Positions 33,744-44,440 of a stretch of 64,000 nucleotides of DNA are shown one piece after another. The DNA comes from Cryptomeria japonica (lineage: Eukaryota; Streptophyta; Pinopsida; Cupressales; Cupressaceae). Where the stretch lies: assembly GCF_030272615.1 (NCBI RefSeq), contig NC_081413.1:718473867-718537866 (forward strand). Reading direction: 5' to 3'. The stretch's first letter is position 1. Each line of letters opens with the position of its first letter. The translations under genes were made by a program, and so were the position numbers. A model generated the notes under the pieces. That model searched no databases. It had not been told where the DNA came from and was given only the letters and a program-made list of their open reading frames with translations.

Positions 33744-35078
33744 ATGGAAAGCGCTAATGTGAAAGTGGATGAGCAGCACAAAGACCAACCTAAATCTTAT
33801 GATAGAGAACCGACAATGGAAATCATCATAACTAATCTGGTAATGCCTGTACCGGAACAAAATACTGAACCATCTACCCCAGTATCATCAAAAAACTCAG
33901 CTATAACTGAAGAGCAGCATAGAGAACCTAAAAATCAGAAAACACCAAGGTATGTAAGGTTAAATCATTCTGAAAATCAGATCATTGGAGACAAAAACAA
34001 GGGAGTTATGACAAGAAGATTGGGAAACCAAGAGGTATGTTTCATTTCTTAGATTGAACCAACATAAGTAATTGAAGCTTGTAAAGATGAATGTTGGCTG
34101 AAAGCTATGGAAGATGAATTAGATCAGATAGAAAAGAACAATACTTGGACTTTGGTTCCCCAGCCAAAAAATAAAAACTGTCATTGGAACAAAATGGGTT
34201 TTAGAAATAAACTGAATGAGGATGGACAAGTTCTAAGAAACAACGCTAGATTGGTTTGCAAAGGATATTCTCAGAAGGAAGGAATTGATTATGGTGAAAC
34301 TTTTGCACCGATAGCCAAAATTGAAGTTGTTATACTATTTCTTGCTTATGCAGCCTATAAGAACTACAAGGTCTATCAAATGGATGTTAAGTGTGCATTT
34401 CTGAATGGAGAACTTGAAGAGGAAGTCTTAATTGAGAAACCTAGTGAATTTTTACTAAGAGATGATAAAAATATGGTTTGCAGATTAAGGAAAGCCCTAT
34501 ATGGATTAAAACAGACTCCTCAAGCTTGGTATGCGAGGTTGGATAAGTATCTTTTGAAGCTTGATTTCATAAAAGGTAATGCTGACAGTAACCTATATTA
34601 TAAGATTACTAATGATGATATTTTAATTATTGAAGTATTTGTTGATGATATCATTTTTGGAGGTGAAGAAAAATTATGCATGGAATTCTCTGATAATATG
34701 AAGAGTGAATTTGAAATGTCTATGACTGGAGAAATAATATTTTTTCTAGGTTTTCAGATTACTCGGACTGACAAAGGCATCTCTATATATCAAACTAAGT
34801 ATCTAAGGGAATTATTGAACAAATTTGGTATGGAAAATTCCAAACTGGTTAGTACTCCTATGGCTACAAGTGAAAAATTATCAATGAAAGATGTATCCCC
34901 TCCAGTAAATCCTACAAGATATAAATCCATGATTGGTGGTTTGCTATATTTAACTCAAACTAGACCAAACATAATGAATGCAGTCAGTATTGTATCAAGA
35001 TTTCAAAGTAATCCAAGAGAAAATCATGAAAGTGCAATAAAAAAGATATTCTGGTATTTCCAAGGAACAACTGAATAT
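33744..35078 (+). pseudogene. A reverse transcriptase, cut at its 3' end by Y
   Basis: A variable linker (33744-34050) is followed by the copia [67 protein letters not shown] and the catalytic FVDDIIFG near 34640. Both aspartates are kept, and the frame is open from 34107 to 35078. Reading stops inside the RT-RNase H connection at a Thr-Thr-Glu-Tyr codon series, where Y begins. The frame resumes at 37233. Confidence 0.9.
35074..35078 (+). other. Target-site duplication of Y, left copy
   Basis: AATAT, repeated exactly at 37228-37232. Excision of Y with one copy restores the RT-RNase H frame of A. Confidence 0.9.
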
Positions 35079-35874
35079 TGTTAGAATCAATGATAGTCCC
35101 AAAGACACTGAGAGGTGGGGTGAATCAGTGTCTAACTGGTTAATAAAATATTTAAACTTATTGAGAACTTTGTATCCCAAAATAGTGTACCACTAAATAA
35201 GAATTAATCCAACAAATAAGAATAACAGATACGACATAGAGAACACACCATAACATAAGATATTTAACGAGGAAACCCGGTGTGGGAAAAACCTTGGTGG
35301 GATTTGTGACCCACAATATTCACTCACTTGCTAATGAATATATATTACTTACAATGAAGAGCCTACACATGTAGAGAGGCCAACTACCTAAAGCTCACTG
35401 CTTAATCACAAAATAGAAGTCTCGCTGACTTACAAAATAGATTATCAAAATCCAATACAATATACTGCTTCAAATCAGCATCAACTATGCCAAGTTCAGT
35501 ACTGGTTTAAGCTCAGTCTCTAACCAAAACCTTCATTGTCAACTATATCACCTTATACAAAAATATCATCTATATTCCACTCTCTCTCACATATCAAAAT
35601 GACCTATAAGATCTCATACATATATGATTCTTTTACAATATGCCATGTTGGCTTTTACAAGAGATAATTACATTATAAAACAATAAACTAAAATTTATTC
35701 CATGTCGACCTAAGTGTCGGTATGCATTGTTGCCGCTACCGGTGAAGTACCTGCTAGTGTATGTAGAAGTCTATTGCTGGTGTCAGTAATTGTCATTTGG
35801 TTGCTAGATGATTGCCAGTTGGTTGCCATCAATGACAACATCAACTATTCTTATAAGAGTGTAGAATGTCAACA
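35079..35874 (-). repeat. Y 3' LTR
   Basis: Plus-strand start TGTTAGAATC and end TGTCAACA. Near the start lies a 9-bp perfect hairpin, AGACACTGA/TCAGTGTCT (35103-35133), around a purine-rich loop that is C-rich in the element sense. CTACACATGTAG occurs at 35363-35374. Confidence 0.9.
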
Positions 35875-36519
35875 ATCTCCCCCTTTGGCATTGTTGGCAA
35901 CACGCATGAGAAAAATCCAAAAACTGTTCCAAAAAATGAAGTCCAAAAAGTTTCCAAAAAGATGTGCTCCCCTTGAACAAATGATCTCCTTTGTATAAGC
36001 ATTTTTCTCTCCACTAATCCCCCTTTGACATCAATGACAAAGGTTATCAAAAATAGTCAAATGAGTGCAAAAGTTTCACCTCAAAGTCTGTAGCCAGTTA
36101 ATTACAATCTGGAAAATATCTGCCAAAACTAGATTTAGGCTCAGCATAAACCTTTTGTTGTCATTCAAGGTTGCCTCAGTCTATTGGATCGTGCCTATGA
36201 GATAGTGCATGTGTTCTTTCGATGATCACTCTCCTTGAAGTAATGCCTTAGATATTTCTATTCACTGAGAAATAAGATTGTTCATCTTAGGACCAAGTTT
36301 ATTTTTAAGTTCTCAGGCATTTGACCTTATCCTTGCCTTTTCTTTCTCAAGTTTCTCTAATTTCTCCTCAAAAACTATCATTTCCTATTCAGAAACTGAT
36401 ATATGTTTGGATGAACCAATTATGTTATCAGCTATGTCATCAATTTCTTTATGTGTTATATTGATCTCCTTATCTGTCTATTGTCAAAAGGTGAGGTTTG
36501 CATTCTTCCCTATACAACT
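35875..36519 (-). pseudogene. Y internal remnant: PPT and end of a U-like extra ORF
   Basis: In the minus sense the PPT CAAAGGGGGAGAT abuts the LTR (35875-35887). Further inside, minus frames read EEKLEKLEKEKARI (about 36330-36370) followed by broken helical sequence. This resembles the LEKEKDKI segment and following residues near the end of the U ORF, in the same place relative to PPT and LTR. I infer that Y descends from a U-like element. The evidence is short and broken. Confidence 0.45.
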
Positions 36520-37227
36520 CTTTGTACTCCAAAATTGTAGTATCGGTAAATAAGAATTAATGCAGCAAATAAGAATAATAGAGACAACATAGAGAACACA
36601 CCATAACACAAGATATTTAACGAAGAAACCCGATGTAGGAAAAAATTTGGTGGGATTTGTGACCCACAATATTCACTCACTGGCCAATGAATAAATATTA
36701 CTTACAATGAGGGGCCTGCACATGTAGGGAGGCCAACTACCTAAAGCTCACTGCTTAATCACAAAATAGAAGTCTCACTGACTTACAAAATTGATTATCA
36801 AAATCCAATACAATGTACTACTTCAAATCAGCATCAACTATGCCAGGTTCAGTACCAATTTAAGCTCAGTTTATAACCAAAACCTTCGTTGTCAACTATA
36901 TCACCTTATACAAAAATATCATCTATATTCCACTCTCTCTCTCATATCAAAATGACCTATAAGATCTCATACATATATGAGTCTTTTAGAATATGCCATG
37001 TCTGCTTTTACAAGAGATAATTACATTATAAAACAATAAACAAAATTTAATTCCATGTCAGCTTGAGTGTCGGTATGCATTGTTGCTGCTGCCGGTGAAG
37101 TGTCTATCGGTGTATGTAGAAGTCTATTTCCGGTGATGGTAACTGTCGGTTGGTTTCCAGATGATTGCCAGTTGGTTTCCATAAATAACAATATCAACTA
37201 TTCTCATAAGAGTTTAGAATGCCAATA
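36520..37227 (-). repeat. Y 5' LTR, truncated
   Basis: It is collinear with 35160-35874, sharing TAAGAATTAAT, CACACCATAACA and CATGTCGRCYT-type blocks. Its PBS-side end is missing. The outer end is ATA (37225-37227), where the partner has ACA. Alignment is continuous from about 36525. Confidence 0.85.
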
Positions 37228-37232
37228 AATAT

Positions 37233-37742
37233 GGTTTATGGTACCCTAAAGATGATGACTTTACTTTATGTGTATATAGAAATGCAGATTGAGCTGGTGA
37301 TGTTGATGACTGGAAGAGCACATTCGGTGGAACATTCTTTCCTGGGAAGAAGTTGGTTTCATGGATCAACAAGAAGCAGTCATGCATTTCTTTATCTACT
37401 GTTGAAGTTGAATATGTTGCATCTCTAACTAATTGCACTTAAGTTTTATGGATGAAGCAAATGTTGAAGGATATACAAGTGAGTTATAACGATCCAGTTG
37501 TTATTCATTGTGATAACTCTACACCTATTAACATATCAAAGAATCTGGTATTTCATTCCAAGACTAAGAACATATCAATCAAGTATAACTTTTTGAAAGA
37601 AAAGGTGGAAGCAAAAGAAGTCAGATTGGTTTATGTTAACACTAAAGAAAAAAAAGACATCTTCACTAAACGTTTGTCCTGGGAATCATTTGAGTACTTG
37701 AGAGATAGATTGGGGGTTTCTACCCTTCTGGTACAGACTTAA
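37233..37742 (+). pseudogene. A RNase H domain
   Basis: It continues the RT frame after Y: GLWYPKDDDFTLCVY, then KSTFGGTFFLGKKLVSWINK and QSCISLSTVEVEYVA. A TAA at 37441 interrupts. The domain ends with VVIHCDNSTPINISKN and KHISIKYNFLKE-like sequence up to the stop at 37740. The Asp-Glu-Asp catalytic set of copia RNase H is traceable. RNase H removes the RNA template. Confidence 0.88.
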
Positions 37743-38138
37743 ATGATGTAGTTGTGCATCAATCTGATATGCATTATCAGAGCTATCCTTTGCTCCAAAT
37801 TAATGAAGTAATGCTACTACTTAGGGGGAGTAGTCAACCTTGAGATTTAGAGTTTTCATATTCTGTTTGATATATATGTCATATCTTCGGCATTTCTATC
37901 AAAGGGGGAGGAATATATGTGAAAAACCTATGCTTTCTATTTTTCAGATTGATTGCACTCCTCAGGGGGAGTTTGGCGGTATTTGGTCTTCTAATTCAGA
38001 TTTTGTTTAGAGCTTCATTTCTATATCATTTTATGGGAGATTGTTGGTTGTCTTCCATAGGGGGAGACTTGTTTGGTATTTCTTGGCACTTGGATGTTTT
38101 TCACATCTAGTGTTACCATCAATGCCAAAGGGGGAGAT
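37743..38138 (+). promoter_or_regulatory. A 3' region with five PPT-like tracts
   Basis: GGGGGAG occurs near 37824, 37904, 37966, 38060 and 38131. The last, in AATGCCAAAGGGGGAGAT (38121-38138), abuts the 3' LTR and is the likely PPT. The multiplied tracts are a Sirevirus-type feature. The region is otherwise non-coding. Confidence 0.75.
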
Positions 38139-39359
38139 TGTTGGAAATATGAAGGAATTGATTATGTGTTGCATTGATGTTTTGTTATTGATGTCAACAC
38201 TAGCTATTATGGTTGTTTACCGACTTCTGGTAGAAGGATTAGATTAGGAAGATTATCAGTTGATTGTCATTGGTATGATCTGAATGATGGAATAAGTTTG
38301 TATGAATGGTCCATATGCTTCTGAAGTATGTTTCAGTCAGTTGGTATTAACTTGATGATCAGACACTATCTTATATTCTAGTAAGCCTACTTTGTAGGTC
38401 CGATTAGGGTTTCATCGATAGAGCTTTATTGAAGATATTTGATGTAATGCATAAGTGGTGTTGGTTCAGCTTCTAGAAGGGATTCAGGATGTTGATGGTG
38501 ATTGTGTTCATGCCTCAATTGATTGGTGTCATTTCTTTGGCGTGTTCAGATCTAGTTTAGGTATAGTGCTATCTAGGTTATGGACCAGTTTAATGAAACA
38601 TGTTGTTGGATCCTTCTGATGTGATTCCGGGATGTTTTATTGATTGGATGATGTTTGTTTGGCCTTAGGCCGACATTTTTTATGATTTTTTTTGAGGATG
38701 GTGTAATGGATCTATTGAATTGTCATTTGGGTGGCTGACCTAATTGTTTAGGTCTAGGGCTTCTATAAAAGTTATGTAAGATCTCATTGTAGATCGTATG
38801 TATGGGAAAGGAGTGAATAATGTAATAATAATTTGTGTAGAGGATTTGATTGATCATAGGTGATCGAGTTGGGTTTATGTCAGAGCATTTTAGACCTTTG
38901 GTATTGAGCTTAACCAGAACTGTAATCTGGCATGTTTGATTCTATCATAGGCAGTTCTTCTTTCTGATTTGTTGTCCAAATATTTTGAAGTGGTTGACCT
39001 CTTTTGTAGTCAGTGAAACTCCTTTGTGATGAGTGGTGTGGTTTAGGCAGTGTGCCTTGCTACATGTGTAGGCCCCTATTGTAATCATATACTTTCTCTA
39101 GAAGTATCATCTAACTGTGGGTAGGGTTTCCCACCATGGTTTTTCCCTTTACCAGGTTTTCCACATACAAATAATGGTGTTATGTGTTATGGTCGCATGG
39201 TATTGATTCTCTGGTTTTCAATTATTGTTTAATTCTTTATCAGTTATTCTGGTATCTATTTTCTTATATTCCGGTAAGAGGTTTTAAGTTATTTACTTCA
39301 CATAATCTATTGACAACTGATTCAGCCCCCCTCTCAGTTTTCCAACAATTATCCTAACA
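38139..39359 (+). repeat. A 3' LTR
   Basis: Starts TGTTGGAAATATGAAGG, ends TTATCCTAACA. Relative to the 5' LTR it has an added TTTTGTTATTGATG stretch near 38190. The C-loop hairpin is at 39315-39339 (AACTGA/TCAGTT). Confidence 0.92.
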
Positions 39360-39480
39360 CTATCACGTGGTGGCAGGTGTCTTGGAGACTGCTCCTTTCT
39401 GGCTGAGTGTTCTAATCATTTTCCCAAAATGAACATCCTGCACAAAAAATTTAAGAATAGAAAAAATGGAAAGACAGTGA

Positions 39481-42010
39481 CTAGTCCTCCTCTTCAGGGT
39501 GCTCTTCATCCAAGGAGCAATACTTTTTGTGTAGTGCCTCAATCTCATCAACTACCCAAGAAAAACCCTTCAGGATATGCAACTTATTCATAGCTTCCTT
39601 TGTTTTGTGGGAAAGCACAACTACTACTCCTAGGGAAAAGCTATGATACATTTTCTCTACTTCCATAATTTTATCAACAATATTAAGAAATGTATCTCCT
39701 TGGTTTGGATCCCCTTCCAAGGATTTCAAGATGTCATTTATTGCTTCCTAGAAACCCTGTTTCAATTATTCTAAGCTCTTAATTTGCCCATTATCTATCA
39801 AAATTGTAGGGACATGCTACTTTTTGAGTCCCTAGAAAGAATTAATCATTCCCATCAATGCTTTCCTTTCCTCCTCTATGTTGGGTAACTCTTTATTCAA
39901 TAAATTATAATTTTTCCAAGTTACCCCTACAATCTGAGGTGGCTGAGCCACATTTCACTGCTAACATAACCTCCTTCAAGGTTTGACCCTTTGGCATCCA
40001 TGTAGCTTTGATTGGCTAAAAGAATGCAATGAATTCATCAAGTTGACTTAGGAGCTTGGATGTCAAAGAATATGAAGTGTGGACTTCACCCAATTATCAA
40101 TGATTTTATTTGAAATTCTCAAAATTGAATCTTTCCTAAATTTAAAATAATTGCTTGCAACTTCATCTTTGACCCTTTGCATTTCTTTGTTTATCTTCTC
40201 AATCTCCTCGGGTCTAATTCCTCTAGAAGAGTCAACTGACATCTTCTTTATTTTCTCTTTCAATGCAATGTTCTCAACAAATAATTTATTTTACTTGGTA
40301 TTCAAAACAACATGCATATCCTTTACCTTTATATACTTTTTCTCTAAATCCTCTACTGCCAGCTGAGCAAATTGGACTGCATGCTTGGAAATTGCTACAA
40401 CCTCTGAAGCAGTAGTGTCCTGTAAGGTCCTTACAACAACATCCCTTATTTTGTATTGTACCCATTGCAAAACAATGGGATTTTTAGTGCTAGGGGCCTT
40501 TGACCATAAAGCAAAAGCTTATGAACTTATATTTACACTAGAGCCATGATCTCCAAACTCTCTAGCAAAATTGGGGTCCTTCTTCCACACGATCTAATCT
40601 AACAAGAAGATTCTCTCAAAATTCCACCCTGGGACAAGGAGCACTCTACTTTTCACTACCACTTCTCTGGCCTCTTGAGGATTGCAATCAAAATTGTTCT
40701 TGACAAAATTGTTGATTTCTTTATCAGACGTATTCTTCAATTTCTCCCTTGGCCAAAATGATCTAAACTAAGTGGTATTAAAAAAATTGGCATCCACCAT
40801 AAAGTTATTTGAAGCAATAATCCTCTCATCATCTACTTATTCTATAGGGATTGTGCTTGGGATGCAATCCTTGTCTAGATCATTGAAAACTTGGCATTTT
40901 TATCATCTTGGAATGTTTCCCTTGGAGGAGAAGGTAATGACACCGAAGTATCAAAATTCTCCTGGATATCTGCAAAGTCAAATATTTTAGCCTTTCCTCT
41001 TTCAATCTCCCTAACCTTCTTTATTGTTACCCCCTCATTCTTCTATACACCCCCTTTGGAGGACTCTGCAGGTGCTTCCTTGGTCTGAGCCTTGGGAGTT
41101 GGATCAATTGGTTTTCCTTTGTATTCCACTCCCTTTTCCTTGGCCTCTCTTCTCTACAACTCCTCCTTTATTATATCATCTGCCTTTCTTAACAAGAAAG
41201 ACGTTCTAGCAAAATCATCCCTGAAGTGCTAGAAGGAACCTACAAAATTGGGATCCTCTTGTTTCCTTTCCCTTTCAAATTTAGTCATGTGGTCCCACTT
41301 CTTCCTCCTTTGATTTGCCTCACATGGATGAGCATTCCTAACCAAATCTTCTCTTTCTACAAAAGAATGAAAATACCCCTTTTCCTTCAATTTATTTACT
41401 TGGGAAACCCTCAGCCTACAATTCTTCACCAAAAAATCTTGTACCTTCTGCAAGGTCTCACAACCTACACTGAATTCATTGAAAATTGTTTTCTTGGGGA
41501 GAAATTTTCGCTTTCTATCAGATTTGATTTTCTCCCTCTCCATCCACATCATTTTCTAGGTGAATTCAAGGAATGCTAACCCTGGAGAGACAACAATAGG
41601 TAATACATGGGGTCCCTGCTCATATCCATAAATTCTTATTATTGTATAATTTCCATAAAAGAAGAAATCCCCAAAATTGTGGGTGAATGCACCCTCAGCA
41701 TAGACATGTCCATCAGCCTTGCAACTCTTTATTCTAAATATTTTCATTATCTCTTTAGGTAGCCTCGACAGTACTACCCTAAGCCTTGTGAAAATTTTCA
41801 TCACAAAATGGTCAAAGAATACACAAAAATCACCAAACTTAGATCCCTTGTCCCAAACCTAGGCCCATCTTTGTACCGGCCAATGGAGACCTATGTAAGG
41901 ATCATTTGTCTTTATTCTCAACTCCGGGCTCCAATATGCTATGTTTTGATAAAGAATTAAGTCGCATACCAATGAATAGTGCAAGAATACCAATTTTGCA
42001 TCCTTATTTT
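39481..42010 (-). pseudogene. V: uncharacterised long ORF, decayed
   Basis: Read from 42010 leftward, one evolved-looking protein is visible in pieces: FGDFCVFFDHFV, then MKIFTRLRVVLSRLPKEI and HNFGDFFFYGNYTIIRIYG (41804-41556), DRKRKFLPKKTIFNEF (41520-41470), basic and acidic linkers, ALWSKAPSTKNPIVLQWV (about 40500), coiled-coil-like KEKIKKMSVDSS (40263), and a C-terminal part ending DEEHPEEED with the stop at 39481. At least one frameshift (near 40890) and several stops occur. The N-terminus is cut by the LTR of B at 42011. I recognise no named domain. It may be another extra ORF of an LTR element, as in U, or a host-derived pseudogene. Confidence 0.5.
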
Positions 42011-43247
42011 TGCTGGCCATTTGGTGGAATTGATTATGTGTTGCATTAATGTTTTTTCATTGATGCCAAAACTAGCTATTTGGATACTTTACCAACACCC
42101 TTTTGATCCTGATAGGTTCACTGGTTTCTAGTTGATTTGGATCCGGCATGGTCCAATAGGCTTCGATATAGTTTGGTGATGGAATTGGCTTGTTCATGAT
42201 ACTCAGGCTCATATTCAGTCAGTTGGTTTGGTCTGGTGATCAGATGCTATCCTGTTTGCTTAGAAGCTTGGTTTTTGGTTTCGGCGAGGGTTTCACCAGC
42301 AAAGATTTTGATGAAGATCTTTGATGAATTACATAAGTGGTATTGGTGTAGTTTCTAGTGGAGTTTCAGGATGCTAATAGTGATCATGTTCAAGACTTGG
42401 CAAATGGAGATCATTGATGTAGCATATGGACCTATACTGGGTCTTGGTTGATATAGGTTATGGACCGACTTTAATGAAGTGTGTGGATTAGACCTCTCGA
42501 TGAGTTTCTGGGATGTCTTACGTGTTGGATATTATTTCTTTGGTCTAAGGTCGACATGGTTTGTAATTATGTAATTGGTTTATTATCGGGTGGTCGACTT
42601 GATTGTTTATGGTCAAGGATTTGTATATAGATGTAAGATCTCATTGTAGATCATCATGGTTATGTTAGAGGTCATGGTCAAAGGATGTAATGTGTGAATA
42701 ATGTAATATCTTTCAGGAAGATGATTTGGTCAATCATTGGAGATCAAATTTGGTTTATGTAAGAGGATTTAGTCCTTCGGTATTGAGCTTAACCGAAACT
42801 ATACTCAAGCATAGAAGCTATTATCTTTTGTAGTTAAACACTTCTTCGGATTGTAGTCTGGATTTATACGTAGTCAGTGAGACTCCTTTTGTGATGAGAA
42901 GTGTGCTCTAGGCTATTGGACTTCCTACAAGTGCAGGCCCCTCAATTGTAATTCACATACTTACTGCAGAAGTATTATTTGACCGTGGGGAGGCTTCCCA
43001 CCGTGGTTTTTCCCTTTATCAGGTTTCCCACATAAAAATCTTGGTGTCATGTAGAAGGTATTTATTCTATGATTATTGTTTATGCTTAATTGGTTTAACT
43101 TCTATTCTGGTATTTGGTTTAATCATTCCAGTATTAATGTTTTGGGTTCTGGTATTAAAGTTTTAAATTACAAATAGTTCTGGTAATTGTGATAATTGAT
43201 TCACCCCCCCCTCTCATTTTGCTTCCTATTATTTGAATTGTCTAGCA
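42011..43247 (+). repeat. B 5' LTR
   Basis: Starts TGCTGGCCATTTGG (TGTTGG in relatives), ends TTGTCTAGCA. It is followed two bases on by a tRNA-Met PBS. It contains CCTACAAGTGCAGG (42924-42937) and a C-tract box near 43200. It belongs to the same broad LTR type as A. Confidence 0.88.
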
Positions 43248-43249
43248 AT

Positions 43250-43261
43250 TGGTATCAGATC
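43250..43261 (+). promoter_or_regulatory. B primer-binding site
   Basis: TGGTATCAGATC, one base off the tRNA-Met complement TGGTATCAGAGC, located two bases after the LTR. Confidence 0.88.
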
Positions 43262-43305
43262 TTTGGTCCTCTTTACAGAAAGCTTAACTTCTTGAGGAAG
43301 ATCAT

Positions 43306-44440
43306 ATGGCATCTAATAGTTCAAGTTCATCGAATTCATATGGAGATATCTTTCTCAGAGATATTCCTAGGCTTGATGGAACAAATTACACATTATGGAA
43401 GATTTGGATAGAGACTCATCTGAGATGTCTTGGCAAGGAGGTTTGGGAGATCACATAGAATGGTGTCACACCTTATAATCCAGGATCTGGAAATCCTCCT
43501 CCGAAAAACCTAGATAAGGAGCTTGAGAATGATTGTAGAGAAAGAGAAGCCCTCTTGTGTGCACTTTATGATCAGCAAATATTGGGATTAACTGATAAAT
43601 CATCTAGAAAGGCTATTTGGGATAAGTTGGAGACTTTTAATGAATGTGACCCTACAGTGAAGATCGCTAAACTTGATGGTTATTGGGCAAGATCTGAAAA
43701 TCTGAAGATGGAAGAAGATGAAAGGATTACTACATTCATGGAAAAATTAAATGAGATTGTTATGGGATCTCAATGTTATGGTGGAACTCTGAGTGAAGAT
43801 GAAATTGTTTCTAAAGTCCTGAGAGCCCTACCACCAGCTTACAAAATGAAGGCTACTTCTATTAATGATTTGAAAACAATGGCTAATACATCTATGAATA
43901 GAGATACTTTGGTTGGGAAACTATATTCTTTCGAGCTTGAATAATTTGAACCTTCTGGAGCTATGAAGAGTGAACCTACTTTTCATGCATCTACATCTAC
44001 AACTAGTAAGCAAGATTGGAAAGTTTATATGAAAAGGAATTGGAAGATATGAAGAGAGAAGATGACGAGTTTGAGCAACTTGAAGCACTATTTTCTATAA
44101 GAGTACCTAAAGGACCAGTAGGAAGTAAGTATAAAGGAAAATCACCTTCTAAATGTTTTGCATGTAATAAGATTGGTCATTTTGCATCTAGATGTCCTGA
44201 AAGGAATTCAAGATTTGAAGAAAGAGTTAGAAGATCTTTTAAGCCTAACCCTAGATATCAGAACAAGTATAAGTACAATAAAAATAGAGACTAATCATGC
44301 TACATAGCGGATTAGGAAGGCATTACTGACTCTAATGATGAATCGATAGAAGATTCTGCTTGTAGTTCTGACAATGGGAAGGAATGGGTGTTCATGGCTA
44401 TCAAGGAAGATGATCCAGCACTAGAAGAGAATGTACCTGA
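43306..44440 (+). pseudogene. B gag with intact zinc knuckle
   Basis: ATG at 43306 opens MASNSSSSSNSYGD. A TAG near 43456 stands where A encodes Gln. SSRKAIWDKLETFNE and SQCYGGTLSEDEIVSKVL are gag-domain motifs. A stop at 43942 and a frameshift precede the knuckle CFACNKIGHFASRC (about 44155-44195), which keeps all four ligands. A Ser/Glu/Asp-rich linker follows. Confidence 0.85.

Larger units (their letters stand above)
35079..37227 (-). mobile_element. Y: internally deleted LTR element inserted in A
   Basis: Two minus-strand LTRs (35079-35874 and about 36520-37227) flank only about 645 bases. A perfect 5-base duplication, AATAT, borders the whole. PBS, gag and pol are gone, and the right LTR lacks its PBS-side end, so one deletion removed the LTR tail and most of the internal DNA. 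The LTRs resemble those of C and U. The deletion could predate insertion only if the copy was still mobilisable; loss after insertion is simpler. Confidence 0.88.
30125..39359 (+). mobile_element. A: Ty1/copia (Sirevirus-like) retrotransposon, interrupted by Y
   Basis: It has both LTRs (1207 and 1221 bases), a tRNA-Met PBS, gag with zinc knuckle, protease, integrase, RT and RNase H in copia order, then several PPT-like tracts. A 2149-base element, Y, splits it at 35079. The coding part has stops and at least one frameshift (near 33350). The two LTRs differ at many sites. The five bases outside its ends (TTGGT and CTATC) do not match. Confidence 0.9.
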
